64,000 bases of DNA, taken from positions 463,359 through 527,358 of the forward strand of contig BDSL01000078.1 in the NCBI GenBank assembly GCA_003116995.1, written 5' to 3'. Below the pieces are notes generated by a model, which was not told the DNA's origin, did not search any database, and saw nothing but the letters and a program-made list of their open reading frames with translations. Position numbers and translations under genes: made by a program. Of this stretch, positions 10,647-21,812 are shown piece after piece (within the stretch, counting starts at the first letter, position 1; every line of letters starts with the position of its first letter). The stretch is from Yamagishiella unicocca (lineage: Eukaryota; Chlorophyta; Chlorophyceae; Chlamydomonadales; Volvocaceae).

Positions 10647-13600
10647 ATGGATGCCATCAAAACAAAAGGTGTTAGGCTTGGACACGTGCGCAGCAAGAAG
10701 GTGCGTGCTCGCGGCAATGCACGGGTCCGAACCTTCCTTTCCTGTTCTCCGGCCAAGCAACTCACTACAATCATATCAAGATATGCGACGTTATTGTTGA
10801 TTTTGATAAAATTGTCCCGGGACTGCTTTCAGGGCTTCCATGCACCGCGGTGGGCACTCCCCTCAGCATGGCTTGCATGGCCGGATCGCGGCTACCTTGA
10901 AGCGTATGATGATATCACAACGCGTATCTCTGGGCGATTTGGCACCTTCTCAGCTACTGCTACCACGGGAGCGGTGTGGGCTGGCCGTGAGTCTGGCACG
11001 TCATCACGCCCTCAGCTACCGTCTCGTCTAAGCGCTGAGACAAAGCAGCAACAGCGATCCCAGCCGCAGGCCCCCCTCGATGCGACCCAACGTCGGGCCA
11101 GTGGAGGCGACGGCAGCGAACCCAGCGGCCCTGGCCCCGAACCCGAACCCGGCCAGCAGCCCAACGAGCCAGGCGGCCCTGAGGGCGGAGTACCGTTCAG
11201 GCTGCGGTACTGGATCCTGCTGCTGGCTGAGTACGGAGGCATCTACGGCACAGCTGCCGTAGCCATCGCGGCGCTAACGAACATTGACGCGTTCGGGGGC
11301 CTGCATTGGGACGCGTCCGACGTGGCCCTGGGCCTGGGCCTTATGGCCCCTGCCCTGGCCTTCGATGCCGTGGTCGGCCTGCCGGACTGGACCACCAAGC
11401 AGGAGGACGCCGCGGCGCTCGTACGACTGTTCGTGGATCCGGAGCTGCTGCAGCCGCACCCAAAGAAGCAGCAGCCCAAACAAGGTGCGGCGGGGACCTG
11501 GGGTTGCGGGTCCAGGGGTGTTCCTGCGCTGTGTGCCTGGGGCGGATGTGGTCCCAGTGCCGGCAGGGAGGTAGGATGAGAGACAGGACGGGAGGGAGGG
11601 TGGTGGGAGGCGGCACGTGTTGTCTGGTGGGACGAGGCAGCGCCTGTCAAGGAGGTCGGAGAGGTATGTGTGTCTGTTGCGGCACTTGCCCCTCTCTGGA
11701 GGTGGACGAGGAGTGGCGGCCCAGCTGAGCAAGGCGCGGGTGGGGCGGGCGGGGCGGGTGGGGCGTAGCGCCCTCGCGCTGCTGGCCTCTCGCTCCGGTG
11801 TGTCGCTCACCTGGTGATGGCTCGCGCGCCCCTGCCTGCCTTGCATGACGCAGCCGAGACCTCGTCCGACAACGCAGTCTCCACTGCAGCGCCTTCCGCC
11901 ACCAGCGCCGCAACGACTGGTGGGTCGCGCAGGGACGACCCTGCGGCCCCCGCCGTCGTGTCCAGCTCGGAGGCGCCCGCGCCCGCAGCTGCGGTGGCAT
12001 CGACCAGCGGCAGCGGTGCTGGTAGCGGCGTCGGTGAGAGGTCTGCTGCTGGGTCGGCAGCGTCCGCCTCTACCTCTGGAGTCAAGGAGGGAGCAGCGGC
12101 AGGCTCGGGCGGCAGCAGCAGCAGTAGCAGCGGCGGCGGGAAGCCCGGGGCGCTATGGGCTGCGGGGCAGCGGCTGCGGATGGCGCTGGAGTTGATGCAG
12201 GCAGGGGGGTTTGGGTTCTGGGCGCAGGGTGGGGGCTGCTTTGGGTTGTGGTAGGCTGCGTCGACTGCGAGTCTGCGGAGGGAGCGACAGTCTCACGGAG
12301 AAGTCGCAGCCGCGAGGTGTCGCAGCCGGGAGCACCAGGAAGAGCAACTGCCACTACCGCGCCGTACGCTGCTATCCAATCCAACCCCCCACACCGTAAC
12401 TCGCCAGTTGCTTCCGCCCTCCCAAGCTCTCCGTCCGCCATCTACCTGCCATACCACTTTACAGGGACGTCGGGTGTCCTCATCAACCCGCCCCCCGACC
12501 CTGCCCCCCTCCTGCCGCAGGAGTCCTCAGTGCGCAACAACCCGGGCGCCCGGCTGACCCCGCTGCAGGAGTCCGCCGTCATCGCGGTGGCAGTGTCCGC
12601 AGATGAGATGCTGTACCGGGCGGTGCTGCTGACGCTGTTCGGCCGCTGGCTGCGCGACCGCTTCTACGAGGCGGGCGCGGAGGAGGCGCTGGCGCTGCCG
12701 CCAGGGGGACTGCTGTCCGGGGTCCTCGAGGTGGACACGGCGGTGGCGGCGCAGTGGGTGGCGCTGGGAATTGGGGCGGCGCTGGGAGCAGCGGTCTTTG
12801 CGACCAAGGCGTGGCAGGTGAGCATTGGAGCCGGAGGGCCGGGGGAGGGCCGCTGCGGCATGCGGTGGGGCAAAACTGGTGTCCACCCCGTCTTGCTACC
12901 TCGGTCGCAACCGAACGCATCACCTACGGCCTTGGAAGTGCGGGACATAATCCGCCATTGGTTTCGCAGTTCTCGCCCCCTCACTGTCCTTCCATCCAAC
13001 GTCGGCCCGCAGGAGGCAACTATGGCTCAGCGGCTGCGGGCGATGCAGGAGGCGGAGCGGGAGGAGGCGGCAAAAGCCTTGCGGTGGGTGCGGGAATGAG
13101 GCGGATTGGATGGGCGGTTTGGAGGCCCTTGAGCGCTCATCTGGGTCATGGGCGATGGATCGGCGGAAAAAGGGGTGTACAGCTCCCAGACCGCCTCCTC
13201 AGCTCGGGCCGCCGGCTGCCCTCCACCGCCCTGGCCACGAGGCGCTCCGCCTGGGCGGCTGGCAAGCAGATGCCGTACGTACAGGGTCGCGGCTACGACC
13301 ACGGTGCAGTCACCCTGCTCTGCCCATCGTGCCACAGGGTGCGTTCCCCTGGGTATACCTTACTCTTGCCCCTACGCCTGCCCTTGCCCCCGCCTACTCC
13401 CCGCCTATCCGCAGCAAGCAGCGGCTGCTGGGGCAGCACATGACGGAGGAGGAGCTCCGAGAGGCGCGGGACAAGCAGGTGCGGCCGGAGGGGGGGGGAG
13501 GAAAGGGAAGGGTTGCAAGGAAAACTCGTGTACGAAAGCAAACACCGATTAGGACAGGCGTTTGGAGGTGCAGGGAGGGAGGCAGGGGGCCAAACTCACA

Positions 13601-14479
13601 TCCACCGACGGGGTCCAAGCCGCCGCATTGTCAGGCACCACCAATTCTCAGCCTGCCTGGCTCCCAGCTCTCCTCTGCGCAAGTCTCCCTCCCCCTCATG
13701 GGACCCTGACCTGTAGGTGCGGCTGGAGGCCGCACAGGCCAGCCTGGCCGCATCCATTGGCGTTCAGGGGGCGCTGGTGTGGGTGCTGGAGGGCTCCAGG
13801 GAGGTCTACCAGGTACGCTGACCAAGGAGATGGCGGAGGCGCTGCTGAAGGGCAAGGGCCCTGGGACATCTGACGCCGCTGCTGCGAGTGATTGCATTGT
13901 GCTGCCGGGCACTCTCCTAGCAGTTTCCTTTTTTCCTCTTTACCGGTCCGCGGTTGCCTCGCTACCCTCGCCCTGCTGCGGTAGGTTGCCGCCTCGGGCG
14001 CGGCCTTCATCGTGACGGGCAACCTGGCGGCCCCGCTGGCTGGAAGCCTGGCGGCACAGGTGCTGGTGTCGGCGTACCAGCGGCTGGGGCTGAGGAGGTC
14101 AATGCAGGTGCGGGGCGGGGTCAGGAGGAGGCGGGCAGGGAGGCTGTGAGCAGGCGGCATGGGGTACATAACCGGGGGTGGAGGTGATAAGCTGGAGCCA
14201 GGGGTGATTCGTGGCAGAACCGAGCCTGAATTGCCACCCCCCTCCCTCCTGGTCCCGCTCCCCACCCGCCCACCCTCTCGCCAGCGCCGCGCGGAGTTGG
14301 TGGCCAGGAGGCGGGCGGCGCTGCAGCGGCGTCAGGAGGCGGCTGCGGTCGCCGGGGCGGAGGTGGGGGCTGAGGCTGGGGAGCCGGCGGGGCGCCCAGA
14401 GGCGGCTCAGGATGCGCAGACAGCAGCCGCTGCCAGTGAGGGGCAAGAGCAGCAGCGACAAGACCAGCAGCAGTTTTAG
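10647..14479 (+). CDS. Plastid CPBP (CAAX-protease-like) family membrane protein
   Basis: Model exons: 10647-11484, 11854-12228, 12465-12817, 13013-13083, 13415-13478, 13717-13812, 13985-14107, 14285-14479. All are GT-AG with consistent phases, giving about 704 aa. Recognisable parts are a hydrophobic block after LRYWILLLAEYGG, then WDASDVALGLGLMAPALAFD, a long Ala/Ser/Gly linker (exon 2), the pattern SADEMLYRAVLL (about 448-459) and, near the end, FIVTGNLAAPLAG. In the CPBP (Abi) family motif 1 is EExxxR and a later helix carries a catalytic His. Here motif 1 reads DEMLYR, and the position where I expect the His (NLAAPLAGS) has no His, so catalysis may be lost. The C-terminus is a basic helix and an Ala/Gln-rich tail. 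ATG 10647 is the first in-frame ATG, but the 5' end is uncertain: nearly 100 codons before the conserved part could be transit peptide or unrecognised intron. The family call is by motif resemblance only. Confidence 0.6.
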
Positions 14480-15412
14480 CGTTTTGTGCAGCAGTAGCAG
14501 TAGCTCGAGGGCGAGTGGTTGAGCAGTGTTAAGAGGAGGCGGACGGCAGCGTCGCGGCTGAATGATTTCGATGGGCGCAGGCGAGAGATAGTTGGACGGG
14601 AGGCCGAGGGGAAGGTTTTTGAGACGTGGCCGCAAGGCGTCAGGCAGGTGGCAGTAGCGGCAGCAGTGTGGCACTGTGGGTGGAGGTCAGTGCTGCAGAT
14701 GACACATGGTTGAGCTCGGGCGCCGTGAGGCGCATGCAGCTGCATCATGACCTCACCAGGGGCGACATGAGGTGCGGCGCGCAGTGTTGGTTTTGCAGAG
14801 AGAGAGCGGTACAGTCTGTACAGCCACTAACTGGTCTTCTAATGGACTTGAGTCACTGGTGTAAGGGGCGGCCCCTATGATGACGACGGTGTGGGCACAG
14901 CAGGGCCTAGGATCGCTGGCGGACGGAGTGCGGAACATGGCAGCAGAGCCAGCCGCGACACGCGTTTTATGTCCGAGCAGCTGTATCCGATTACCGTACA
15001 GCAGGAGCCCCCAGCGCATCTTGCGTCTGCCACTAACCTAGGCAGGCAGCGTGGCCTCAACCAGACCGCCCCAGATCCGTCCAGACCCGTGCGGCGTTAC
15101 TTGGCGGGCTGCGTGCACCCATGCAACAAGCACGTACAACGCATGATGCGCACCCTTCAGCTATTGGGTGACTCCACAGCCGTAGGCACTCAGGCGGCTC
15201 CCCACTCAACGGCGCAGTGCCCGCTTTGGTCCGTGGGCCCTCGCGGCCCAGCTGTCATTAAACACAGCTCACACGGACATCATAATGCACCGATGGTTCT
15301 ATCAGATAGCATGTGGTCGAACAACAGGCGCAATACTGGCACTGCTCGTTGGTGTTTCCCACTCCAACATCAACACATGCTGAGCGCCGCCCTTCGCTCC
15401 CCTCGTCGCTCA
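14480..15412. other. Convergent intergenic region (3' UTRs)
   Basis: This lies between the stop codons of the CPBP-like gene (+) and SelD (-). Apart from a candidate polyadenylation signal at 14860 I see no gene. Confidence 0.5.
14860..14864 (+). terminator. Putative TGTAA polyadenylation signal
   Basis: TGTAA, the usual volvocalean nuclear poly(A) signal, lies about 380 nt after the CPBP-like stop codon, on the correct strand. A 5-mer is common by chance. Confidence 0.35.
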
Positions 15413-18400
15413 CTACCGCTCCACGGATACCGTGCCCGCCTTGCACCCCCTTGACGGCGCATCTAGCGAGCCCATCACCGCCGCGGACAGGAAGCCGCTG
15501 TCCCGCGCTAGCCGCAGCACATCCTCAACTGCCCCCGCCTCGACCGCCAGAAGCAGACCCCCGCTGGTCTGGGGGTCCACCAGGAGGTCCCGGCGCCAGG
15601 GCTGGACAGGGCAGGGACAAGGCGGAGGAGGAGGGATGGGGCCGTGAGGTGAGGGTAGTGGAGGAGAGTGTAGGACGAGCAAGAGCTAGACCACGGCATC
15701 AGCGAGGAGTTGATGTCCGCAGGGTGCGGGGTTGGGTTAACAAGGAGCTGCGTAGCCATGAGGGAAGGAGTCAGGGATCACAACGCCAGAGACCCCTGGG
15801 TCGCTCTCGGCCTCGCGCCCACAACCGCACCGGCCGCCTACCTCGACATCGGGGCTCAGGCTTACGGACGCGCCGTAGCTCTCCCAGTTGCGCTGCACGG
15901 CCCCCGGAAAGACGCCCTGCGCTGCCAGCTTGAGGGCGGGAGCCATCACCGGTACGGATTCTGCTCGCACCCGGCCATGCAGCCCACTGCCGCGACACAT
16001 CTCTAGCAGGTGTCCCAGCAGCCCGAAGCCTAGCGAGGGAAGGTTTGCAGGTTACAAGCGGTCTCTAAGTGGGTGGAGGTACGGAATATAGGATTATGGA
16101 TGAGGGAAAATGTCGAGGTATGGCCAAAAATACTAGTTACTTTGGTGGCAGCAAGGACAGCACAGGTGGGGTGATGGTGACGGTGGCAGTGTGCTGGCGG
16201 CCTGGAGGGCGCTGTCCGGGGCTTCAAATGGGTTGTTACTACGCGCAATAACGATGGGAAGTAAACGCAGAAATGGGTTGATGTGTGCGCAGGCATACCT
16301 GTCACGTCCGTCATGGCGTGGACCCGCGGGTCGGCGGACAAGAGCGACCCCACGGTGTTGAGTTGCGTCATAGTGCCAATCACCTGTCGAGGTGGATGCC
16401 GTCAGGTAGGGCGCAAGGCTAGTCGGTCGTCACGGTGGGGACGGGTCACAATGTTATGCGCATGGTTCAAAGTAATATCGGGAATGCGTGCTTCCGCCCT
16501 CACTGCACGGCCCCTATCCCATGCACTCCAAGGTACAAAAGGGATTTACATCCCGGCACCCGCCGCATTCGGCACCTCTGACCCACCCCACACCAACTTC
16601 CCCACCATGCACCCCAAAACACGCTATCAAAACGTTTCATTACACAGTTCGGGGTCTTGTTGTGCTTCGTCTAGGCCTACCAGCCGGGGACGGAACTCCC
16701 ATGAAGCAATCCCCAACGTGTGTAAAAACTTTTCCTAGTCGTTTCTACTTATGTTTACCTGCCTGCCGACCTACGGGTACCCTCTCAACCCCACGAACTG
16801 CCCCCCCCCGCCCACCTGCTGGTAGCCCTCCTGGTCCAGCAGCCCCTTCTTGATGGCCGTGGTCATGGCGCCAACCCCCAGCGGCTTGGTCAGCACCAGC
16901 TGGTCGCCCGCCCGGGCCGTGCTGTTTGCCCGCACCTGGTCTGGGTGCACCAGGCCCGCCACCACCAGGCCGAATATGGGTTCCGGGGAGTCGATGGAGT
17001 GGCCGCCTGGTGCGAGGCAGGTGCAGGGGGGCCAGGGGAGGAGGGGGGAGGAGTCGGCAAGGCGAGGTAGACGGAGTTGCAGGCTGTGGAGACGCAAGCG
17101 AAGGATTGGAGTTTTTGGTGAAGTGCGGGTGTGCTGTTCGGACAAGTGGCAAGTGGCGCGTCGCTGCAGACACCGCGACGGGTGGATAGCAGCCGACCAT
17201 GAGCGAGGGACGAGTCAGAGGCGGATGCCAGCTCAGCGGTCATACATACACCTCACGTGGCCAGCCTAGCCTTGGACGCATTTGACCAGCCACCATCCCC
17301 TTCCCCTGCCCGCCCGCCGTGCCGACACACCCACCTGCCAGCGGTATGCCCGCCTGCCTGCACATATCCACTCCGCCAGCAATGATCTCCCGGATCACCG
17401 CCGCTGGCAGCTTGTTGATGGGCATCCCCAAAACGCTGAGCGCCAGCAGGGGCCGCCCGCCCATGGCGTACACGTCGCTGGGCAGGGCAGGGAGGGGAGG
17501 GGGCAGGGGCGGGGAGGGGGGAGGCCTCGACAGGATGCGGCACGATGAGGGAATGAATGCGCAACCAGCAGTGTAAAAACAGCGGCAGGGACGGGTGGGA
17601 ACCGAAAACGCGTGCCGTTGCGCCTTCTGCGCGGCTCTGCGACCGGACATCGCCGCCTTCAGCCTTCGGAACGTGCTCGCGCGCTTGTCAGAGGCCCAGC
17701 CCGCAACCCCTCGTGGACCGAGCAGTGCCGCCCGGGGGGTTCACTCATCCCACCACCCACCTGATGGCGTTCGCCGCCGCCACCCTGCCGAAGTCCCGTG
17801 GGTCGTCCACAATGGGCATGAAGAAGTCGGTGGTGAGGATGAGAGCCTGGCTAGGGTTTATCCGGTACACTGCTGCGTCATCGCTTGTGGAGGCACCCAC
17901 TAGCAGGTCGGGGCTGCCTGCGGCGAGCAGGTGGGTGTGGGGGGAGGAGGAGGAGCAGCATGGGAAGGGGGTGGCTGACTGCGCCGTGGGGCCTTCCGGG
18001 AGTGAGCTTACTGGAGACAGAAGCTTGTCAGCCAACTGTTTCAGTTACGTCCGTGTCTCCGTTCATGTCCCCACGTCAAGGCAGCGGCGGCCAGATTGTG
18101 AGGCGGGGGACGCGGGTAACATCAGCAGTCGGGAAACGCCTCCCAGGCGGCCGGGAGGAACATGACCATGTCGCCACGGCAACAATGGCGGCGATGCCGT
18201 CCCGAACCGGGCAAGCCGTTTCCATGCGGGGGCTGGGAGCAGGGTGTGAGCCCAGATCCCGCAGTGCATGCTGTCGCAGTCGTATGGATGCAGTCAAAGC
18301 CGCCACCGCTGCCGTCACAACCGCTTTACTGACCGAAATCCAGCTGGACATTGTGGAGGATCTCCTGGAGCTTGCTTGGGGCTATTTTGCAACCGCATCC

Positions 18401-18735
18401 GCCGCCATGCGACAGCTGCGTCAGCCGCACACGCCCCGGTTCGCCGCCGGGCGCCGACGCGTCGCCGCTGGGCGCCGCTGTCCCGCCAGCCGTATGGAAG
18501 GCCTGGTGCTGAGTGCTTGTCGATGCAGCGCGAGCGATTCCATGCCACCGCAAGAAGCCGGCGCTCTGCGTACGGGAGCGGCTATTTGGGTCGGCTGCAC
18601 GGCAACGCCCGACGACAGCGAGACCAGCGGTGCAGCCCGGCGTTCTACCTTTGACTCCAGAAGTGGTGCAGCCAAAGTCCAGGGTTGCCGCTGCCGTGTC
18701 GCAGTCCTCGCCCAAAAGCTCAACAAGGACTGCAT
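15413..18735 (-). CDS. SelD: Selenophosphate synthetase (selenide, water dikinase), Cys form
   Basis: It makes selenophosphate from selenide and ATP for selenocysteine synthesis. Exons 5'->3': 18735-18649, 18565-18334, 17917-17761, 17477-17335, 17006-16816, 16383-16299, 16029-15842, 15601-15413, giving about 423 aa with consistent GT-AG phases. Motifs in order are [13 protein letters not shown], with the catalytic Cys at about 86 and Lys at about 89 (Cys17/Lys20 of the E. coli enzyme); [67 protein letters not shown]; and DPQTSGG. The active-site codon is TGC, so this copy does not itself need selenocysteine. Exons 2-8 are secure. The first exon ([15 protein letters not shown], transit-peptide-like) rests on an inferred 83-nt intron, because the frame encoding the active site has no ATG of its own. 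It is head-to-head with the ERD2-like gene. Confidence 0.95.
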
Positions 18736-19047
18736 GTCAACCCCTTACGGAAGATTGATTACAACATATATTAGCACATGCAAAGTTTACGCGAAAGTTT
18801 GTTACTTTTATGAAATAAAGTTGGCGACCAGTCGCTCGTATAGCTGCTGGCGACCCGGCATCTTTCGGTCGATCACACATGCCCGTGTACGTTCAGTTTG
18901 AATTGAGACATAACCTTGCGCTGATCTAACAGGTTGTCTTCAATTCATTGAATACATCGCATAGAAACAACCACACAAGTAGGTAACTGCGGGACTTCCA
19001 AGAAACTCGATCAGCGTCCGATTTGTCCCCGGCTTGCCGGTTCAAGG
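18736..19047. promoter_or_regulatory. Compact bidirectional promoter region
   Basis: Only 312 bp lie between the start codons of SelD (-) and the ERD2-like gene (+). The region is AT-richer than its surroundings (TTTACGCGAAAGTTTGTTAC, ATGAAATAAAG). I could not name specific factor sites. Confidence 0.45.
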
Positions 19048-21812
19048 ATGGGCAGCGATGATACACTCGGAAAAGCCAAGGACCCTATGATAGCAGCGGT
19101 GCAATGGTTCAAGAGCAGACCGGCTGGCACAAAGGCCGCGCTGAGCGGCCTCAGCGCTGTGTTGCTACTGCTGGTTCTATGGCGAACTATTAAGGACCAT
19201 GATACGCTCTTTGTCCTGGCTGAGATGGCTCACTTCATAGGTATCGGCGTGCTGGGGTACAAGCTCCACAAGAAGAAGTCGGTGGCGGGTAAGCCATGGC
19301 CTGGCTCGACACCCCCAACATCACGCGTTACCATAGGCATCACTTCAGCAATGTCTTGAATGACATACCTTCAATTGTTGCAGGTCTGTCGCTGCAGACA
19401 CAGCTGCTGACGGCCAACTTCTTGGCAGTGAGGCTCTTCTGCAGGTGGGCTGTGTTGCCGATCCAGCATGCGCGATGCGGTTAAACGCCTGTGTGCGCGT
19501 CTGGCCTTCTGCTGCGATCGGTCGGCGCGGTGCATGGAAGCTGTGCTGGCGGGAGGCGGGCGTAAGGCATCTGCCCGGGGGTTTTACACTTCCAAGTGTG
19601 TGTGGCGGGGTGTGTGTGAGGGTGGGAGGGCGCTTCCTTATGCAGGCGGCTTGGGACCTCTCACACCGGCTGCATTAGTCCTTGTTCGGCCAGAGCCCGC
19701 TGCGTTTGTGGGTCGACAGCATCGCCCCCTGTCCAACCCGCCGTCTTCCCCGCATCCTCCTGTATCCTCCGGCCCACCCCGGCCGAATCTGGCTGATCGT
19801 CACACGGCGCTCCCCGAACCCCGCACCCTGCTGCCCGGGCCGACTCCTCGCCGCGCCCGCAGCTTTATGATGGAGTACGACATCCACACCGTGCTGGATG
19901 GCCTAACGCTGCTGGCCACCCTGGGCGTGGTGTACTGCATGCTGTTCACCGACATGAAGGCCACCTACCAGAAGGAGCAAGACATCATCAAGTTTTACTA
20001 CGTGGTGCGCAGATGGAGGCGGAGAGGGAGGCGGAGAGAGGCGCATGAGAAGCAGCTCACGCAGATGGCTTTGCCGCCCTTCAGGCGTCCGCGCTGGGGT
20101 CCGTATCCCTCGTTCATGCATGCTTCCACTGCCTTTTTGGTAGCTGGATTGTGATCCCCAGCTACCTATCCGGTGGCATCGCTGACGCCGAACCACCTGC
20201 CCTCCTGCCACCTTGGCCTGCTTGACATGGAACATTTCGCTGCCGCGGTGGAAACCGTGGTGGTGGTGCAGGTGGCCCCTTGTGCGCTTCTGGCATTCGT
20301 GGCCAAGCCGTCTACGAGCCACTACTACATGTTCCGGGTGAGGGGTGCAACGGAGGCCGTTTGGCTGGGCGAAGGGAGGCCGATGTCCTGCCTGACGGGG
20401 CGTATGGACGGGGCTTGAACGGGGTCAGGCGCTCTACCTGGATCAGAGGGAGCAGGGAGAGCTGTGACTGGACACCGGCATATCGGTTTCCCCACCCTGC
20501 GCAGGTATTCTGGGCCTTCTGCGTGTACTTGGAAGCCGTGTCCGTGTTCCCGCAGCTGCGCATGATGCAGAAGGCTAAGGTGCGCCAGATTGGGCGAGTT
20601 CTGAAACGCAGCGTGTGACAGCAATAGTTGGGGAAGATTCAAAGCCTACTCCGGACGTCCGACGTTTTGCAACACGTATCCACTCCATCGGGGCCGTGGT
20701 GGGGGGGGGCGGAGAGGGACAGTAATAGCTGGAAGGAGGTGCTGTGCAGACCGAGGCCGGTTTGTTATGTGGAACGAGCTGGCCTCCAGGCCAGTGAAGG
20801 TTGTCAGCACCTGCCCATGAAGCTTGTATCTCCTCCGTGCTGCCGCCTCCGCCGTTTAAGGTTGTGGAGCGCTTCACGGCGCATTACGTCTTCGCGCTGG
20901 GGCTGTCGCGCTTCCTCAGCTGCGCGCACTGGATCCTCCAGGTGTGGAGGTGGATGCCGTTGGGCTGGGTCGGAAAGGGTTGGGCGTAGAGGCGATGTTG
21001 GACGACGCACTGGGGTGGGCTGCTTGTGTGCAGTGGCCGAGCGTTGGGGACTGAGCGGAGCTTCTTATAATTCGAAAGAAGCGCTGAGGTCACAAAGCCG
21101 GGGGCACAATTACCCCTTTGACCCGGACCCGCGAGCTGCATAGCAGGCAGCGCCACATGGCGATTGCACTCACCGTTCCTACATGCGTTGCTGACAAGGG
21201 CCATGCCGCCGCCGTGTCCACGCCCCCCGTCCCCTCCTGACTCGGGCAGATCCTCGAGGGCAACAAGTACCTGCTGCAGGCACTAGGCAGCGGGCTCTGG
21301 CCCATCATGGTGCTGGCGTCTGAGGTGGTGCAGACCTTCATCCTGGCTGACTTCTGGTGAGGACGCGGTGCCGGGGGGACGAATGGGAGTATGGGGCCGT
21401 GTCAGGGCAGTCGGGTGGGTTGCACCAAACTTACCCAGTCCAAGCGGTTTAGGTTTCGCCGGATGGTGGCGTAGCGGCGTCCTCTGCACATCATGCCGCG
21501 ATGCGTTTCACTTCTGGCCTCTCAATTCTTACCATTGTTGTCACTGACCCAGGGGACACCTCCCCGTGGTGGCGATCATGGCCCTGCTCTGCGTTACGGA
21601 CACAGCTCCCAATCTGGACTGCAGCCGGCCCATTCTTGGCAATAGTTTCGAACCTAAGTCCGACCTAGTCGTTCCTGGATTCAAGATGCACCTCGCCCCG
21701 CAAACCGCCGCTCAACAAAACCCCGCCGCTCCCCGCCCCATGCAGCTACTATTACATCAAGTCGTACGCGGAAGGCTCGGGGATAGTGCGTCTCCCGGCA
21801 GGCATCGTCTAA
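19048..21812 (+). CDS. ERD2/KDEL-receptor-like multi-pass membrane protein
   Basis: Exons: 19048-19288, 19384-19444, 19863-20004, 20272-20337, 20505-20579, 20861-20941, 21250-21356, 21746-21812, giving about 279 aa. Introns are GT-AG and phases agree; the exon 6 acceptor is TTTAAG. Family landmarks are SLQTQLLTANFLAVRLFC, MEYDIHTVLDGLTLLATL, ATYQKEQDIIKFYYV, PSTSHYYMFRVFWAFCVYLE, VSVFPQLRMMQ, VERFTAHYVFALGLSRFL, TFILADF and CYYYIKSYAEG. The roughly 60-residue N-terminal extension with an extra hydrophobic segment (ALSGLSAVLLLLVLW) is typical of the longer plant ERD2-like group, not the roughly 215-residue canonical K/HDEL receptor. The protein should sit in Golgi/ER membranes; whether it binds K/HDEL ligands is unknown. 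The start ATG is the first in frame, and a putative TGTAA signal follows at 22337. Confidence 0.93.

Noticed and set aside
18421..18735. Stand-alone 104-aa minus-strand protein
   Set aside because: Its first 29 codons are better explained as SelD exon 1 (transit peptide). The rest overlaps the SelD active-site exon in the wrong frame.
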